A DNA stretch of 12,588 bases from DASVAL01 sp035649575 (GCA_035649575.1 DASRJH010000089.1:1-12588); one strand, 5' to 3'. Shown: positions 1 to 6,458, counted from the stretch's first letter. Numbers and translations: made by a program. Notes: a model not told the origin generated them from the letters alone.

Positions 1-620
1 TGTTCCGCGAACACGGCTACGAGGCGACGACGATGCGCATGGTCGCGGACAAGGCCGAGGTGTCGCTCGGCAACGCCTACTACTACTTCGAGAGCAAGGA
101 TCTGCTGTTGCAGGCGTTCTACCGCGAGGTGCACGAGGCCCACGTCGCGGCGTCTGCGCAGGTGCTGCAGCGGGAGCGCACGCTGGTCGGCCGTCTGCGC
201 GGCGTCATGCTCGCGAAGCTGCAGGTCATCGAGCCATACCACCGCTTCAGCAGCCTGATGTTCCGCACGGCCGCGGATCCCGCGAGCCCGCTGAATCCGT
301 TCCACCCCGCGAGCGCCGACACGCGGGCCGAGGGCGAAGCGCTCTTCGCCGAGGTGCTGCGCGGCAGCAGCACCAAAGTGCAGCAGGACCTCGCGGCCGA
401 GCTGCCGCGCCTGTTGTGGACCTACAGCATGGGCATGGTGCTCTACTGGATCCACGATCGCTCGCCGCAGCGCGAACGCACGCGGGCCTTCGTCGAGCAG
501 ACCGTCGATCTCGTCGCGACGAGCATCAAGCTCGCTTCGAACCCGCTGCTGCGGCCGCTGCGCACGAAGGTGATCGGGTTGTTGCACGAGCTGCAGCCCG
601 ATCGCGGCGACGCTCAGTAG
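1..620 (+). CDS. TetR/AcrR-family transcriptional regulator, 5'-truncated by the window edge
   Basis: The reading frame is open from base 3 to the TAG at 618-620, giving 205 visible residues. The first ~45 are the second half of a TetR helix-turn-helix: FREHGYEATTMRMVADKAEV followed by SLGNAYYYFESKDLLLQAFY, where the GNAYYYFxSK recognition-helix signature is diagnostic. The missing N-terminus should be only about 15-25 residues. The remaining ~160 residues are a helical ligand-binding/dimerisation domain too variable to suggest an effector. TetR proteins are usually dimeric repressors released by a small ligand and often act on adjacent genes; the relevant upstream neighbours lie outside the window. 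Its stop overlaps the stop of the convergent DUF4956 gene by 7 bp. The first ATG in view (33) is internal to the HTH and is not the real start. Confidence 0.9.
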   Translation, partial: FREHGYEATTMRMVADKAEVSLGNAYYYFESKDLLLQAFYREVHEAHVAASAQVLQRERTLVGRLRGVMLAKLQVIEPYHRFSSLMFRTAADPASPLNPFHPASADTRAEGEALFAEVLRGSSTKVQQDLAAELPRLLWTYSMGMVLYWIHDRSPQRERTRAFVEQTVDLVATSIKLASNPLLRPLRTKVIGLLHELQPDRGDAQ

Positions 621-1333
621 TCGACGTCGTTCTTGCTGACGATGAGCACGACGTTCGAGACACCGTCGGTCTTGCTGAGCGCGGTCGTCAGCTGTTCGGC
701 CGTGGCTTCCTTGAGCAGCGTGATGTCGTAGGTCAGACGCAGGTTGCGGCCGTCGCCCGACGGTTCGATGTGCAGCATGTTCGAGCGCTTGCTGTGCTGC
801 CGGATCTTCTCGAGGTAGGCGTTGCTGTCCTTGTCCTGCGCGTAGTTGAACCGCAGGATGAACTCGCTCTTGTAGAGCGCGCCGAAGTTCGTCGCGAAGA
901 GCAGCAGTGCCAACAGGCAGACCGCGGCCGTGCCGATGCCGACCAGCTCCCAGTGACCGAGACCGGCTGCCATGCCGAGCGCGAGCGAAGCGAACACGAA
1001 GGCCGTGTCGCGCGTGTCCTTCACGACGGTGCGGAAGCGGATGATGGACAGCGCGCCGACCAGCGTGAACGCCGTGGCCAGGCTGTTGCGCACGGTCATC
1101 ATCACGAGCGCCACCACGAGCGAGACGAACACGATTGTCTGCAGGAAGGACTGCGAGTAGGACAGACCCTTGTGCGTCGAGCGGTAGACGATCGCGAGCG
1201 CGAGGCCGACGGCCACGGCCACCAAGGGACGCAGGATGTAGTCGCGCAGATCCAGCGCCATTACGGTCTCGAGCGTTGTCTGGCCGAGACCTTGGGGCAG
1301 ACCTTGCAGCAGCGGGAGCAGAGTGGAGAGCAT
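614..1333 (-). CDS. DUF4956-family integral membrane protein
   Basis: The protein is 239 aa. Hydrophobic segments lie at about residues 32-52, 63-80, 110-125 and 128-148, followed by a soluble C-terminal domain of ~90 residues. The central block (NSLATAFTLVGALSIIRFR at 83-101, then VVKDTRDTAFVFASLALGMA) is the hallmark of DUF4956. The C-terminal alpha/beta part (TYDITLLKEATAEQLTTALS ... VSNVVLIVSK) resembles a small ferredoxin-like fold. DUF4956 genes commonly sit beside VTC-domain polyphosphate-polymerase-like genes, as here: the VTC gene ends 17 nt upstream, so the two are very probably co-transcribed. No strong Shine-Dalgarno precedes the ATG at 1333; a second ATG at 1261 is possible but would remove an N-terminal amphipathic stretch. 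The biochemical function of the family is not established; a membrane partner or channel for the VTC product is inference. Confidence 0.85.
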   Translation of the reverse strand: MLSTLLPLLQGLPQGLGQTTLETVMALDLRDYILRPLVAVAVGLALAIVYRSTHKGLSYSQSFLQTIVFVSLVVALVMMTVRNSLATAFTLVGALSIIRFRTVVKDTRDTAFVFASLALGMAAGLGHWELVGIGTAAVCLLALLLFATNFGALYKSEFILRFNYAQDKDSNAYLEKIRQHSKRSNMLHIEPSGDGRNLRLTYDITLLKEATAEQLTTALSKTDGVSNVVLIVSKNDVDY

Positions 1334-1350
1334 GGGAAAACGAAGTGGGC

Positions 1351-2100
1351 TCAGTCCGGTTCGGTGCACAAGTCGAGCGCCTGCATGCCGGCGCAGATCT
1401 TCGAGACCGACTCGCGGCGCAGGTCGAACGCCTGCAGAATGCGGTGGAACCAGGCGGGCACGTGGCGGCGGAACTTGACTTCCATCACCGTGTAGCCGCG
1501 CAGCATCGGGAATGGCATCGCCGCGGTGTCCGAGAACATCGCGTCGGACGCGACGGCCGACAGTTGGCTGTCGAAGGTCAAGCGGAACGCCGGATCGAAC
1601 TTGCTGAGGTAGGGGCGGCGCAGGTAGTGGACGAGCACCATCGGCCGGATCTGCCGGCGGTAGAGTTCGAACTCGAACTTCTCGAGCACGGTGCCCGGCG
1701 TGGCATGGCGCAGCACGACCTGCGACAGCTCGTAGCCGCTGGTGCGCTTGTCGAATTGGCCGGCGAGCGGCGTGCGGTGCTTGAAGACGAGGTTGTTGTG
1801 CCGCCCCTTGATCTCGAGGAACCACGGCGCGGGATCGTCGAGGCCGTGGCCGTAGGTGCGGATGCGGAACTTGGACCGCGTCAGCAAGCCGTCCATCTTG
1901 TCGTGGAACGCCGAATGCGCCTCGTTGTCGAAGTAGAGGCTGCGCACGAAGTAGTTGTGTTGCGGCCGGTTCGCGACATACGGGTCGAGCTCGACGAAGT
2001 GCTGCAGCGCGGCCTCGACCTCTTCGCGCCGGCGCCGGTTGAGCACGTACTTGAACTCGAACCTCGAGAAGTGCAGTGGCGTCCGCGCCTCAGTGGCCAT
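1351..2100 (-). CDS. VTC-domain protein (polyphosphate polymerase-like)
   Basis: The protein is 249 aa, almost entirely one VTC domain, the catalytic tunnel fold of yeast Vtc4, which makes polyphosphate from ATP. The expected charged tunnel motifs appear in order: RFEFKYVL (13-20), VRSLYFDN (52-59), RSKFRIRTYG (75-84), FLEIKGR (94-100), VHYLRRPYL (157-165), RLTFD (173-177), VMEVKF (205-210) and SKICAGM (233-239). These give the alternating Lys/Arg/Glu set lining the tunnel. No SPX domain and no transmembrane segment are present, unlike eukaryotic VTC subunits. The ATG at 2100 is supported by GGAGGG at 2107-2112 (minus strand), 6 nt upstream. The start lies inside the last codons of a small upstream ORF, suggesting translational coupling; DUF4956 follows 17 nt downstream. 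The fold is clear; enzymatic polyphosphate synthesis by bacterial members is inferred. Confidence 0.88.
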   Translation of the reverse strand: MATEARTPLHFSRFEFKYVLNRRRREEVEAALQHFVELDPYVANRPQHNYFVRSLYFDNEAHSAFHDKMDGLLTRSKFRIRTYGHGLDDPAPWFLEIKGRHNNLVFKHRTPLAGQFDKRTSGYELSQVVLRHATPGTVLEKFEFELYRRQIRPMVLVHYLRRPYLSKFDPAFRLTFDSQLSAVASDAMFSDTAAMPFPMLRGYTVMEVKFRRHVPAWFHRILQAFDLRRESVSKICAGMQALDLCTEPD

Positions 2101-2269
2101 CGGGCACCCTCCGTGTCTCGGCGCGCAGCGAGCCCCACTTTTCAGCGAACAGGCGCTCGAACGGACGCAGGTCCTCGTGGAACGGCTTCGCAGTCTTTCG
2201 GCGCATCAGGGGGGCGGTGGCTCCGGGCAGGTCGCGGGCCAGGAACGGGGTCCGAGGGTTCGGGAACAC
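2090..2269 (-). CDS. Small unrecognised ORF, possibly a remnant of a larger gene
   Basis: This 59-codon frame begins at a GTG and ends at TGA 2090-2092, overlapping the first 11 nt of the VTC gene. Third codon positions are almost all G or C, as in the neighbouring genes, while the alternative frames here look non-coding. The product has plausible globular composition: FPNPRTPFLARDLPG near the start, then KPFHEDLRPFERLFAEKW and a basic tail. The frame stays open upstream to the S41 stop codon at 2324, and the extra codons still read protein-like (EPVVIFDVF at about 2290-2264), yet contain no start codon. The true gene may therefore use an odd start or be a 5'-truncated fragment. No family is recognised with confidence; the last half faintly recalls sulfotransferase C-termini. 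No good ribosome binding site precedes the GTG. The VTC ribosome binding site lies within this frame. Confidence 0.5.
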   Translation of the reverse strand: MFPNPRTPFLARDLPGATAPLMRRKTAKPFHEDLRPFERLFAEKWGSLRAETRRVPDGH

Positions 2270-2294
2270 ATCGAAGATAACGACCGGTTCCCCG

Positions 2295-2325
2295 AGCCGC
2301 CGCTCTCGGCGCGAGAAAGGCGGCT
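2295..2325 (-). terminator. Hairpin at the end of the S41 peptidase gene
   Basis: AGCCGCC (2295-2301) pairs with GGCGGCT (2319-2325), and nested within it TCTCG (2304-2308) pairs with CGAGA (2312-2316) around a GCG loop. This is a 12-bp GC-rich stem with one small internal loop, straddling the S41 stop codon. There is no U tract after it, so it is not a textbook intrinsic terminator. It could attenuate read-through, protect a 3' end, or simply separate S41 translation from the downstream frame. Confidence 0.35.
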
Positions 2326-3634
2326 ACCGCGGCTTCTCGATCTTCGCGCGCAGGATCTCGAGAGCCTTGCCGAGGATCGGATCGTGTGACTGCAGTTCCT
2401 TGTCGGTGCACGGCACCAGTACGTCGGGAGCGATGCCCTCGCCCTCGATCGTCGTGCCGTCGAGCCGCAGGTCCTGCCACGTCGGGACCACGATCGTCAC
2501 GTCGTTGCCGAGCTCGAACGGCTTCGGATTCCCGCTGCTGCCGTAGGTCGGTTGGCCGACCAGGGTGCAGTCCTTCGCGCGTTGCAGCATCATCACGAAC
2601 GACTCGTTGCTGCTCATCACGTAGCGGCTCGTCAGCACGGCGATCGGCTTGTCGTAGTGCCGGTTCTCGCCGTGGCCGGTCAGGGCCCGCTCGAGCACGG
2701 GTCCGAAGCGCGTGCCGTCGCGGTAGCGGTTCTTCGCGTAGACCTGCTTGCCCGTGACGAACCAGCCGGCGACCTGTTGGGCCAGCATCTCGTTGCCACC
2801 GCTGTTGGGGCGCACGTCGATCACGAGAGCCTTCGTGTCGAGCAGCTCGGTGATTGCGCCGCCGATGACGTCGGGGTCGACGTCGTTGGACCACGCATCG
2901 ATCAGCAGGTAGCCGATGCCATCCTCGGTGCGACCCGTGGCCGCGTGGTTGCCGACCGGCTTCGTCGTCACGATGCGGTCGACGAGCTCCTTGCGATACA
3001 GCGAGTCGACCGCGCGCGTGCCGGTCGCGAAGGTCTGCTCCCCGAGGCGCAGATAGAGGTGGAGGTCCTGGGTCCCCTCGAGCATCCTGGCGGCGGCAGC
3101 CGCAAAGCCGCGATCGGTCTTCGCGGCCAGCAAGGCCGGTGTGTGCTGCTTCTCGAGCTTGTTCCAGTCCTTGATGCGCAGGTCGCGATACGAGTAGTGC
3201 TTCGCGAGGACGTCGGCCAGGTTCGCGAGCGCCTTCTGGTTGCGCTTCTTCTGCTCCGCGGGCTTGCGCAGCTCGGTTGGCAGCGTCGAGAACGACCACT
3301 CGACGGGGACGAGCGAGGTGCCATCGGCGCTGCGAAAGTTCTGGAACGCAGGACAGTTGATCCCGAGCGAGTAGAGATGGTCGGGTTCGAGCTCCACGGT
3401 CACGATCAAGGTCTTGGGGTTCTTCCACGTGCAGCCCGTGATCTTCGGATGCGAAGGCCCGCCACCGCAGAGTGACTGGCTCGGTTTCATCGGGCGATCG
3501 AAGACGATGACGAGCTCCTTGACCTTCGTGGCGTCGGCCTCGGCTGCCTGCGCTGGCTCGAGCGAGACGATGGTCGGCGGTTCCTGGCCGACGAGCAACC
3601 CGCACGTGCAGACCAGCATTGCCAAGAGACGCAT
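2324..3634 (-). CDS. Exported S41-family peptidase with N-terminal Ig-like domain
   Basis: The protein is 436 aa. Residues 1-17 (MRLLAMLVCTCGLLVGQ) form a signal peptide, so it acts in the periplasm or at the surface. Residues ~20-118 look like an SbsA-type Ig-like domain (PPTIVSLEP ... LVIVFDRPMKPS ... VEWSFSTLP). Residues ~125-230 are a helical linker, and ~235-436 are the tail-specific-protease (S41) core: GIGYLLIDAWS, ALVIDVRPNSGGNEMLAQQ (269-287), IAVLTSRYVMSSNESF (331-346) and the late GEGIAPDVLVPCT (398-410). S341 in the SSNE stretch aligns with the expected nucleophile, with E344 after it; no PDZ domain is evident. The ATG at 3634 is preceded by GGAGG (3641-3645, minus strand) at 6-nt spacing and begins the signal peptide, so longer upstream starts are rejected. 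Substrate is unknown. Confidence 0.88.
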   Translation of the reverse strand: MRLLAMLVCTCGLLVGQEPPTIVSLEPAQAAEADATKVKELVIVFDRPMKPSQSLCGGGPSHPKITGCTWKNPKTLIVTVELEPDHLYSLGINCPAFQNFRSADGTSLVPVEWSFSTLPTELRKPAEQKKRNQKALANLADVLAKHYSYRDLRIKDWNKLEKQHTPALLAAKTDRGFAAAAARMLEGTQDLHLYLRLGEQTFATGTRAVDSLYRKELVDRIVTTKPVGNHAATGRTEDGIGYLLIDAWSNDVDPDVIGGAITELLDTKALVIDVRPNSGGNEMLAQQVAGWFVTGKQVYAKNRYRDGTRFGPVLERALTGHGENRHYDKPIAVLTSRYVMSSNESFVMMLQRAKDCTLVGQPTYGSSGNPKPFELGNDVTIVVPTWQDLRLDGTTIEGEGIAPDVLVPCTDKELQSHDPILGKALEILRAKIEKPR

Positions 3635-3744
3635 GTGAGACCTCCGCACGTACCGTACCGCTGGGTGTCGCAACAGGGTAGCCGCGGTGCCAATGGGCTC
3701 TGCGAGACGGTGGGAACGCTTCTCGCCTGCGCACTTGGCCCCGA

Positions 3745-3776
3745 TTGCTCCTCCGAGCACGCGATCGGAGTACAAT
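3745..3776 (+). promoter_or_regulatory. Possible sigma70-type promoter
   Basis: TACAAT at 3771-3776 is one mismatch from the -10 consensus and stands out in GC-rich sequence. The nearest -35-like hexamer, TTGCTC at 3745-3750, is 20 nt away, longer than ideal. A start near 3783 would give a leader of about 68 nt before the 17-codon ORF and about 300 nt before rlmH. Confidence 0.3.
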
Positions 3777-3850
3777 TGCGTGTGGCCGGTCGACTGCATG
3801 CGTCGCCTGGCCGTCTCGTCCGATCCCGATTATTGGCAACGGAGGTGCTG

Positions 3851-3904
3851 ATGGCAGAGAAACCACCGGACCGATGTGAGCCGACGCTGGCCTGCGCAGC
3901 CTAG
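3851..3904 (+). CDS. Possible 17-residue leader peptide upstream of rlmH
   Basis: GGAGG at 3841-3845 lies 5 nt before an ATG at 3851, one of the best ribosome binding sites in the window. The ORF encodes MAEKPPDRCEPTLACAA and stops at TAG 3902-3904. Codon bias is unremarkable and too short to judge. It sits downstream of a possible -10 box and 178 nt upstream of rlmH, so it could be a leader peptide or a standalone small protein. The same frame is open further left but without a comparable start. No homologue is recognised. Confidence 0.35.
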   Translation: MAEKPPDRCEPTLACAA

Positions 3905-4082
3905 GCTTCAACCCAACCCGGGCCCGTGCACACGAACGCGGCGAGTCATCGTGCCCTCCTCTCATTCGGGGGCACACCCGCCAATGCCAACAGGCAGACC
4001 TGTAGTGCATGGGCCCGATATCTCTCGATTGGGAGTGCTGGCTGTTCGGGCAGGAAACTGGTAGCAAGCGCGCGCCGCCGCC

Positions 4083-4550
4083 ATGAAAGTCCGCCTGCTG
4101 ACCGTTTCGCACAAGCAACCCGCGTGGGTGCTCGAAGGCTGTGCCGACTACCAGCGGCGATTGCCGCGCGAATGGGGCTTCCAGCTCGTGGAAGTGAAAC
4201 CGGAGGCGCGCACCGCGGGAGCGAGCAAGGAACGCGTGCACGCCGCCGAGGCGAAGCGCGTTCGCGAGGCCGTGCCGAAGGGGTCGCTCGTGGTCGCCTT
4301 CGACGAGCGCGGCGAGAGCTGGACGACGCAGGAGCTCGGCAGGCGGTTGCAGCGCTGGCAACAGGAAGGACGCGATGTCGCGTTCGTCGTGGGTGGTGCG
4401 GATGGCCTCGACCCCGGGTTCCTGGCGGACGCCGAGCTGCGCGTCAGCCTGTCGGCGCTGACGCTGCCGCATGGCCTCGTGCGCATCCTCGTCGTCGAAC
4501 AGCTCTACCGCGCCGCCTCGTTGTTGCAGGGCCACCCCTACCACAAGTGA
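4083..4550 (+). CDS. rlmH: 23S rRNA (pseudouridine-1915-N3)-methyltransferase RlmH
   Basis: The protein is 155 aa, the same length as the E. coli enzyme. It is a SPOUT-class methyltransferase that uses S-adenosylmethionine to methylate pseudouridine 1915 in helix 69 of 23S rRNA on assembled 70S ribosomes. The SAM-binding trefoil-knot motifs are intact: LVVAFDERGESWTTQEL (69-85), FVVGGADGLDP (101-111), LTLPHGLVRILVVEQLYRA (127-145), and the invariant C-terminal HPYHK (151-155), whose tail contacts the substrate. The ATG at 4083 gives MKVRLLTVSHK, a normal family N-terminus, although no clear Shine-Dalgarno is present. The gene stands alone on the plus strand, convergent with the DUF1572 gene only 6 nt beyond its stop. 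Confidence 0.97.
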   Translation: MKVRLLTVSHKQPAWVLEGCADYQRRLPREWGFQLVEVKPEARTAGASKERVHAAEAKRVREAVPKGSLVVAFDERGESWTTQELGRRLQRWQQEGRDVAFVVGGADGLDPGFLADAELRVSLSALTLPHGLVRILVVEQLYRAASLLQGHPYHK

Positions 4551-4556
4551 GACTGC

Positions 4557-5069
4557 TCACAGGTCGTAGAACGCGAGGTCCTTCCCGGTGACCTGCTTGG
4601 TCCAGAAGTAGATCTGCCCGGCGTGTCCCGAACAGTGTTCGAGCACGTGCAGGATTGCGGCGAGACCCGTTTCCTGATAGCGCCCCTGCACGGTGCGTGT
4701 GCGCAGCAGGTCGGCGACCTCCACCTGGTCGACGACGTCGCAGGCCCGCCGGTAGACCTGCTCGAGCCGGTCCACGAGCGCGCGCCCGGGCAACCCTTCG
4801 TCGGCCGCGAACTCCGCGGCGCGGTCGCGATGGTCGGCCACTGTGCCGAACGTCGCGAGGATCCACTGCGTCGTGTTGCCGGCCAGGTGGAGCACGAGGT
4901 TGCCCACGGAGTTGCCGTTCGGTGTCGAGCGTCGCCAGACGTTGCTCTCGCCGAGCAGCTCGATGCAGCGGCGGATGCGCGGCAACTGTTCCCCGAGCAG
5001 CCGCCGGCGGAACTCGGTCGCCACGCCGGTGGCCAGGCTGCGGGCGGCGTTGCGTTCTGCGTCGTTCAC
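4557..5069 (-). CDS. DUF1572 / DinB-like four-helix protein
   Basis: The protein is 170 aa. It matches the DUF1572 branch of the DinB/YfiT superfamily, four-helix bundles that bind a metal through three histidines. Candidates here are H61 in GNLVLHLAGNTTQWI (57-70), plus H145 and H149 in HVLEHCSGHAGQIYFWTKQV (141-160). The HLxGNxxQW and GHxGQI signatures are typical. Function in this family is generally unknown; some relatives are thiol-dependent S-transferases, so a detoxification role is only a possibility. The start is a GTG at 5069, 7 nt after the DUF2304 stop, with no evident Shine-Dalgarno, consistent with translational coupling at the end of a three-gene operon. The junction carries a 10-bp tandem duplication. 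Confidence 0.87.
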   Translation of the reverse strand: MNDAERNAARSLATGVATEFRRRLLGEQLPRIRRCIELLGESNVWRRSTPNGNSVGNLVLHLAGNTTQWILATFGTVADHRDRAAEFAADEGLPGRALVDRLEQVYRRACDVVDQVEVADLLRTRTVQGRYQETGLAAILHVLEHCSGHAGQIYFWTKQVTGKDLAFYDL

Positions 5070-5089
5070 GGCGACTTCAGGCGACTTCG
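5070..5089. repeat. 10-bp tandem duplication at a gene junction
   Basis: GGCGACTTCA (5070-5079) is immediately followed by GGCGACTTCG (5080-5089). On the minus strand this repeat supplies the DUF2304 stop codon (5077-5079) and the spacer before the DUF1572 GTG. Confidence 0.8.
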
Positions 5090-5529
5090 TCGCGGTCGTC
5101 GGCCAGCCGCTGCGGCTGCTTCTCGTCCCGCGTCTGTTCGCTGCGCAGGCGCTGCATCTCTTCCTCGAGCAAAGCGAGGCGTTGCCCGAGCGTGCGGTAG
5201 CGATGCGTGAGCCGGCTCAGGCGCACCGAGTACTGGAGCACGAGTGCGAGCAGGAACAACAAGGCGCCGAAGAACAGCGTCGATACCGCGTTGGACGAAC
5301 CGACCCAATGACTCAGAGTCAGCAGCAGGTCCTGGTGCCAGGCGAGCACGGCGAGGCCGATGGCCGTGATCACCCAGACCCACGAGTACTCCTCGCGCAG
5401 CTTCCGCCGCCGCACGAGCTCGAAGATCAGGACGACGAGGCCCGCGGCGATCACGAAAGCGACGAGGCGCTGGCGCTCGGGAAGGGGCTCGAGATCGCCC
5501 AGGGTTGCCGTGATCGTGGCGAAGGTCAC
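5077..5529 (-). CDS. DUF2304 small membrane protein
   Basis: The protein is 150 aa. Three hydrophobic helices lie at about 23-38, 51-72 and 82-101, followed by a charged C-terminal coiled coil (about 112-131, LGQRLALLEEEMQRLRSEQ). The sequence FELVRRRKLREEYSWVWV (36-53) and the later QYSVRLSRL are typical of DUF2304, proteins usually encoded next to GT2 glycosyltransferases that work on lipid-linked sugars. The GTG start at 5529 overlaps the glycosyltransferase stop by 4 nt (GTGA), strong evidence of co-translation. No ATG is available in the frame near here. A likely role is a membrane anchor or partner for the neighbouring transferase; this is inferred from context rather than known. Confidence 0.85.
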   Translation of the reverse strand: MTFATITATLGDLEPLPERQRLVAFVIAAGLVVLIFELVRRRKLREEYSWVWVITAIGLAVLAWHQDLLLTLSHWVGSSNAVSTLFFGALLFLLALVLQYSVRLSRLTHRYRTLGQRLALLEEEMQRLRSEQTRDEKQPQRLADDRDEVA

Positions 5530-6263
5530 GACAACCTCGCAACCGTGTCGGGAGCGCGCAACGGCGTCGCGCGCCGCACGGGCAGCAGCAGCAGGGTCAG
5601 CATCATCTTGTAGCCGTAGTAGGCCACGCGCGCGCCGCGGTGCATCGACGTGCCGCCGAGTCGCGCATGCATGCGGACCGGGACTTCGAGGATGCGCAAG
5701 CCGCGGCGGTGGTGTTGCACCAGCACGTCGGTGTCGGGATAGTCCTCCGGAAAACCGTCGTTGACGACCGAGGCCAGGGCCCGGTGGCTGAGGCCCTGGA
5801 AGCCGCTCGTCGGATCGGTGATGCGCACGCCGGTCCAGCGCGTCGCAACCCAGGCGAACAGGCGGGTGCCGATGCGCCGCGCGAGGCTCGACGGCGGCCT
5901 CTGACCCTCGAGGTAGCGGGAGCCGATCACGACGTCGGCGCCCTGGTCGAGACCCGCAACGAGACGCGGCAGCATCGCGGCTTCGTGCTGGCCATCGGCG
6001 TCCATCTGGAGCACACGCTGGTAGCCGCTTCGCAACGCGTAGCAGTAGCCCGTGTGCAGCGCACAGCCGTAACCGAGGTTGAACGGATGGCGAACGACGG
6101 TCGCACCGGCATGTCGCGCTTCCGCGCTGGTCCGATCGGGGCTGCCATCGTCGATCACGAGGACATCGAGGTCGAGTCCCAGCGCGAGAGCTGCGCGTAC
6201 GACCACGCCCACGCGGCCGGCTTCGCGATAGGCAGGAACGACGAGGACGGTCGGGCTGGGCAT
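5526..6263 (-). CDS. GT2-family glycosyltransferase (dolichol/polyprenyl-phosphate sugar synthase type)
   Basis: The protein is 245 aa, a single GT-A domain of the dolichyl-phosphate mannose synthase type. Motifs in order: VLVVPAYREAGRVG (6-19), LVIDDGSPDRTSAEA (35-49) with the nucleotide-binding DDG, FNLGYGCALHTGY (61-73), the metal-binding DxD in QMDADGQHE (86-94), IGSRYLEGQRPPSSL (113-127), DPTSGFQGLSHRAL (150-163), and EVPVRMHARLGGTSM (193-207). It lacks the C-terminal membrane helices of undecaprenyl-phosphate transferases; the adjacent DUF2304 protein may supply membrane attachment. The likely reaction is transfer of a sugar from a nucleotide donor to a polyprenyl phosphate or glycan acceptor at the inner face of the cytoplasmic membrane; donor and acceptor cannot be read from the sequence. 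The ATG at 6263 begins MPSPTVLVVP, a normal start; no clear ribosome binding site. Confidence 0.92.
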   Translation of the reverse strand: MPSPTVLVVPAYREAGRVGVVVRAALALGLDLDVLVIDDGSPDRTSAEARHAGATVVRHPFNLGYGCALHTGYCYALRSGYQRVLQMDADGQHEAAMLPRLVAGLDQGADVVIGSRYLEGQRPPSSLARRIGTRLFAWVATRWTGVRITDPTSGFQGLSHRALASVVNDGFPEDYPDTDVLVQHHRRGLRILEVPVRMHARLGGTSMHRGARVAYYGYKMMLTLLLLPVRRATPLRAPDTVARLS

Positions 6264-6312
6264 TGCGCGCAATCGACAGGGAACGCGCAAGCCTAGGCAG
6301 ATCGCGTGTTCC

Positions 6313-6329
6313 TGCCAATGAGTGCCAAT
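6313..6329. repeat. Direct repeat TGCCAAT spaced by one helical turn
   Basis: TGCCAAT occurs at 6313-6319 and 6323-6329, with start-to-start spacing of 10 bp. The pair lies in the 195-bp gap between the divergent glycosyltransferase and LpoB-like genes. Spacing and location fit an operator, but no regulator can be assigned. The rest of this gap also contains a hairpin GCCGCT-GCGCT-AGCGGC at 6383-6399, about 60 bp upstream of the LpoB-like start. Confidence 0.4.
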
Positions 6330-6458
6330 CAAAACACAGGGCTCCAGGCCCGGGCTCCGCCGTGACGAAGAACGTTTGGGGCGCCGCTGCGCTAGCGGCA
6401 GAATCAGGGCTAGTGATCGCGGCTGGCTGTCAGACCGGCCCGAACCGACCAACCAAAC

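Larger units (their letters stand above)
3635..4082. other. 448-bp divergent intergenic region between the S41 gene and rlmH
   Basis: No long coding frame with convincing codon bias was seen on either strand. The stretch holds the S41 ribosome binding site at its left end, a possible plus-strand promoter around 3745-3776, a 17-codon ORF with a good Shine-Dalgarno (3851-3904), a copy of TGCCAAT at 3688-3694 and an inverted one at 3832-3838, and a small inverted repeat ACAGG-CAGA-CCTGT near 3990-4003. The ~180 nt directly before rlmH contain nothing else I can name, and no strong ribosome binding site precedes rlmH. Confidence 0.6.

Noticed and set aside
416..1495. Long plus-strand open frame opposite the DUF4956 gene
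   Set aside because: Arg/Glu/Gln-rich low-complexity translation, antisense to a recognised membrane-protein gene.
3635..3799. Longer start for the S41 peptidase at 3799
   Set aside because: It would bury the signal peptide 55 residues inside the protein; the ATG at 3634 has a good Shine-Dalgarno and starts the signal peptide directly.
3986..4064. 26-codon ORF directly before rlmH
   Set aside because: No ribosome binding site, no codon bias, and nothing recognisable in its translation.
2142..4544. 800-codon open frame on the minus strand
   Set aside because: It runs out of frame through the S41 peptidase and antisense to rlmH, is Arg/Pro-rich with no domain signature, and is a by-product of high GC content.
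6313..6329. Possible sigma54 -24/-12 promoter on the minus strand (TTGGCAC...GGCA)
   Set aside because: The spacing between the GG and GC elements is one base short of the required distance, and the -12 element does not match TTGC.
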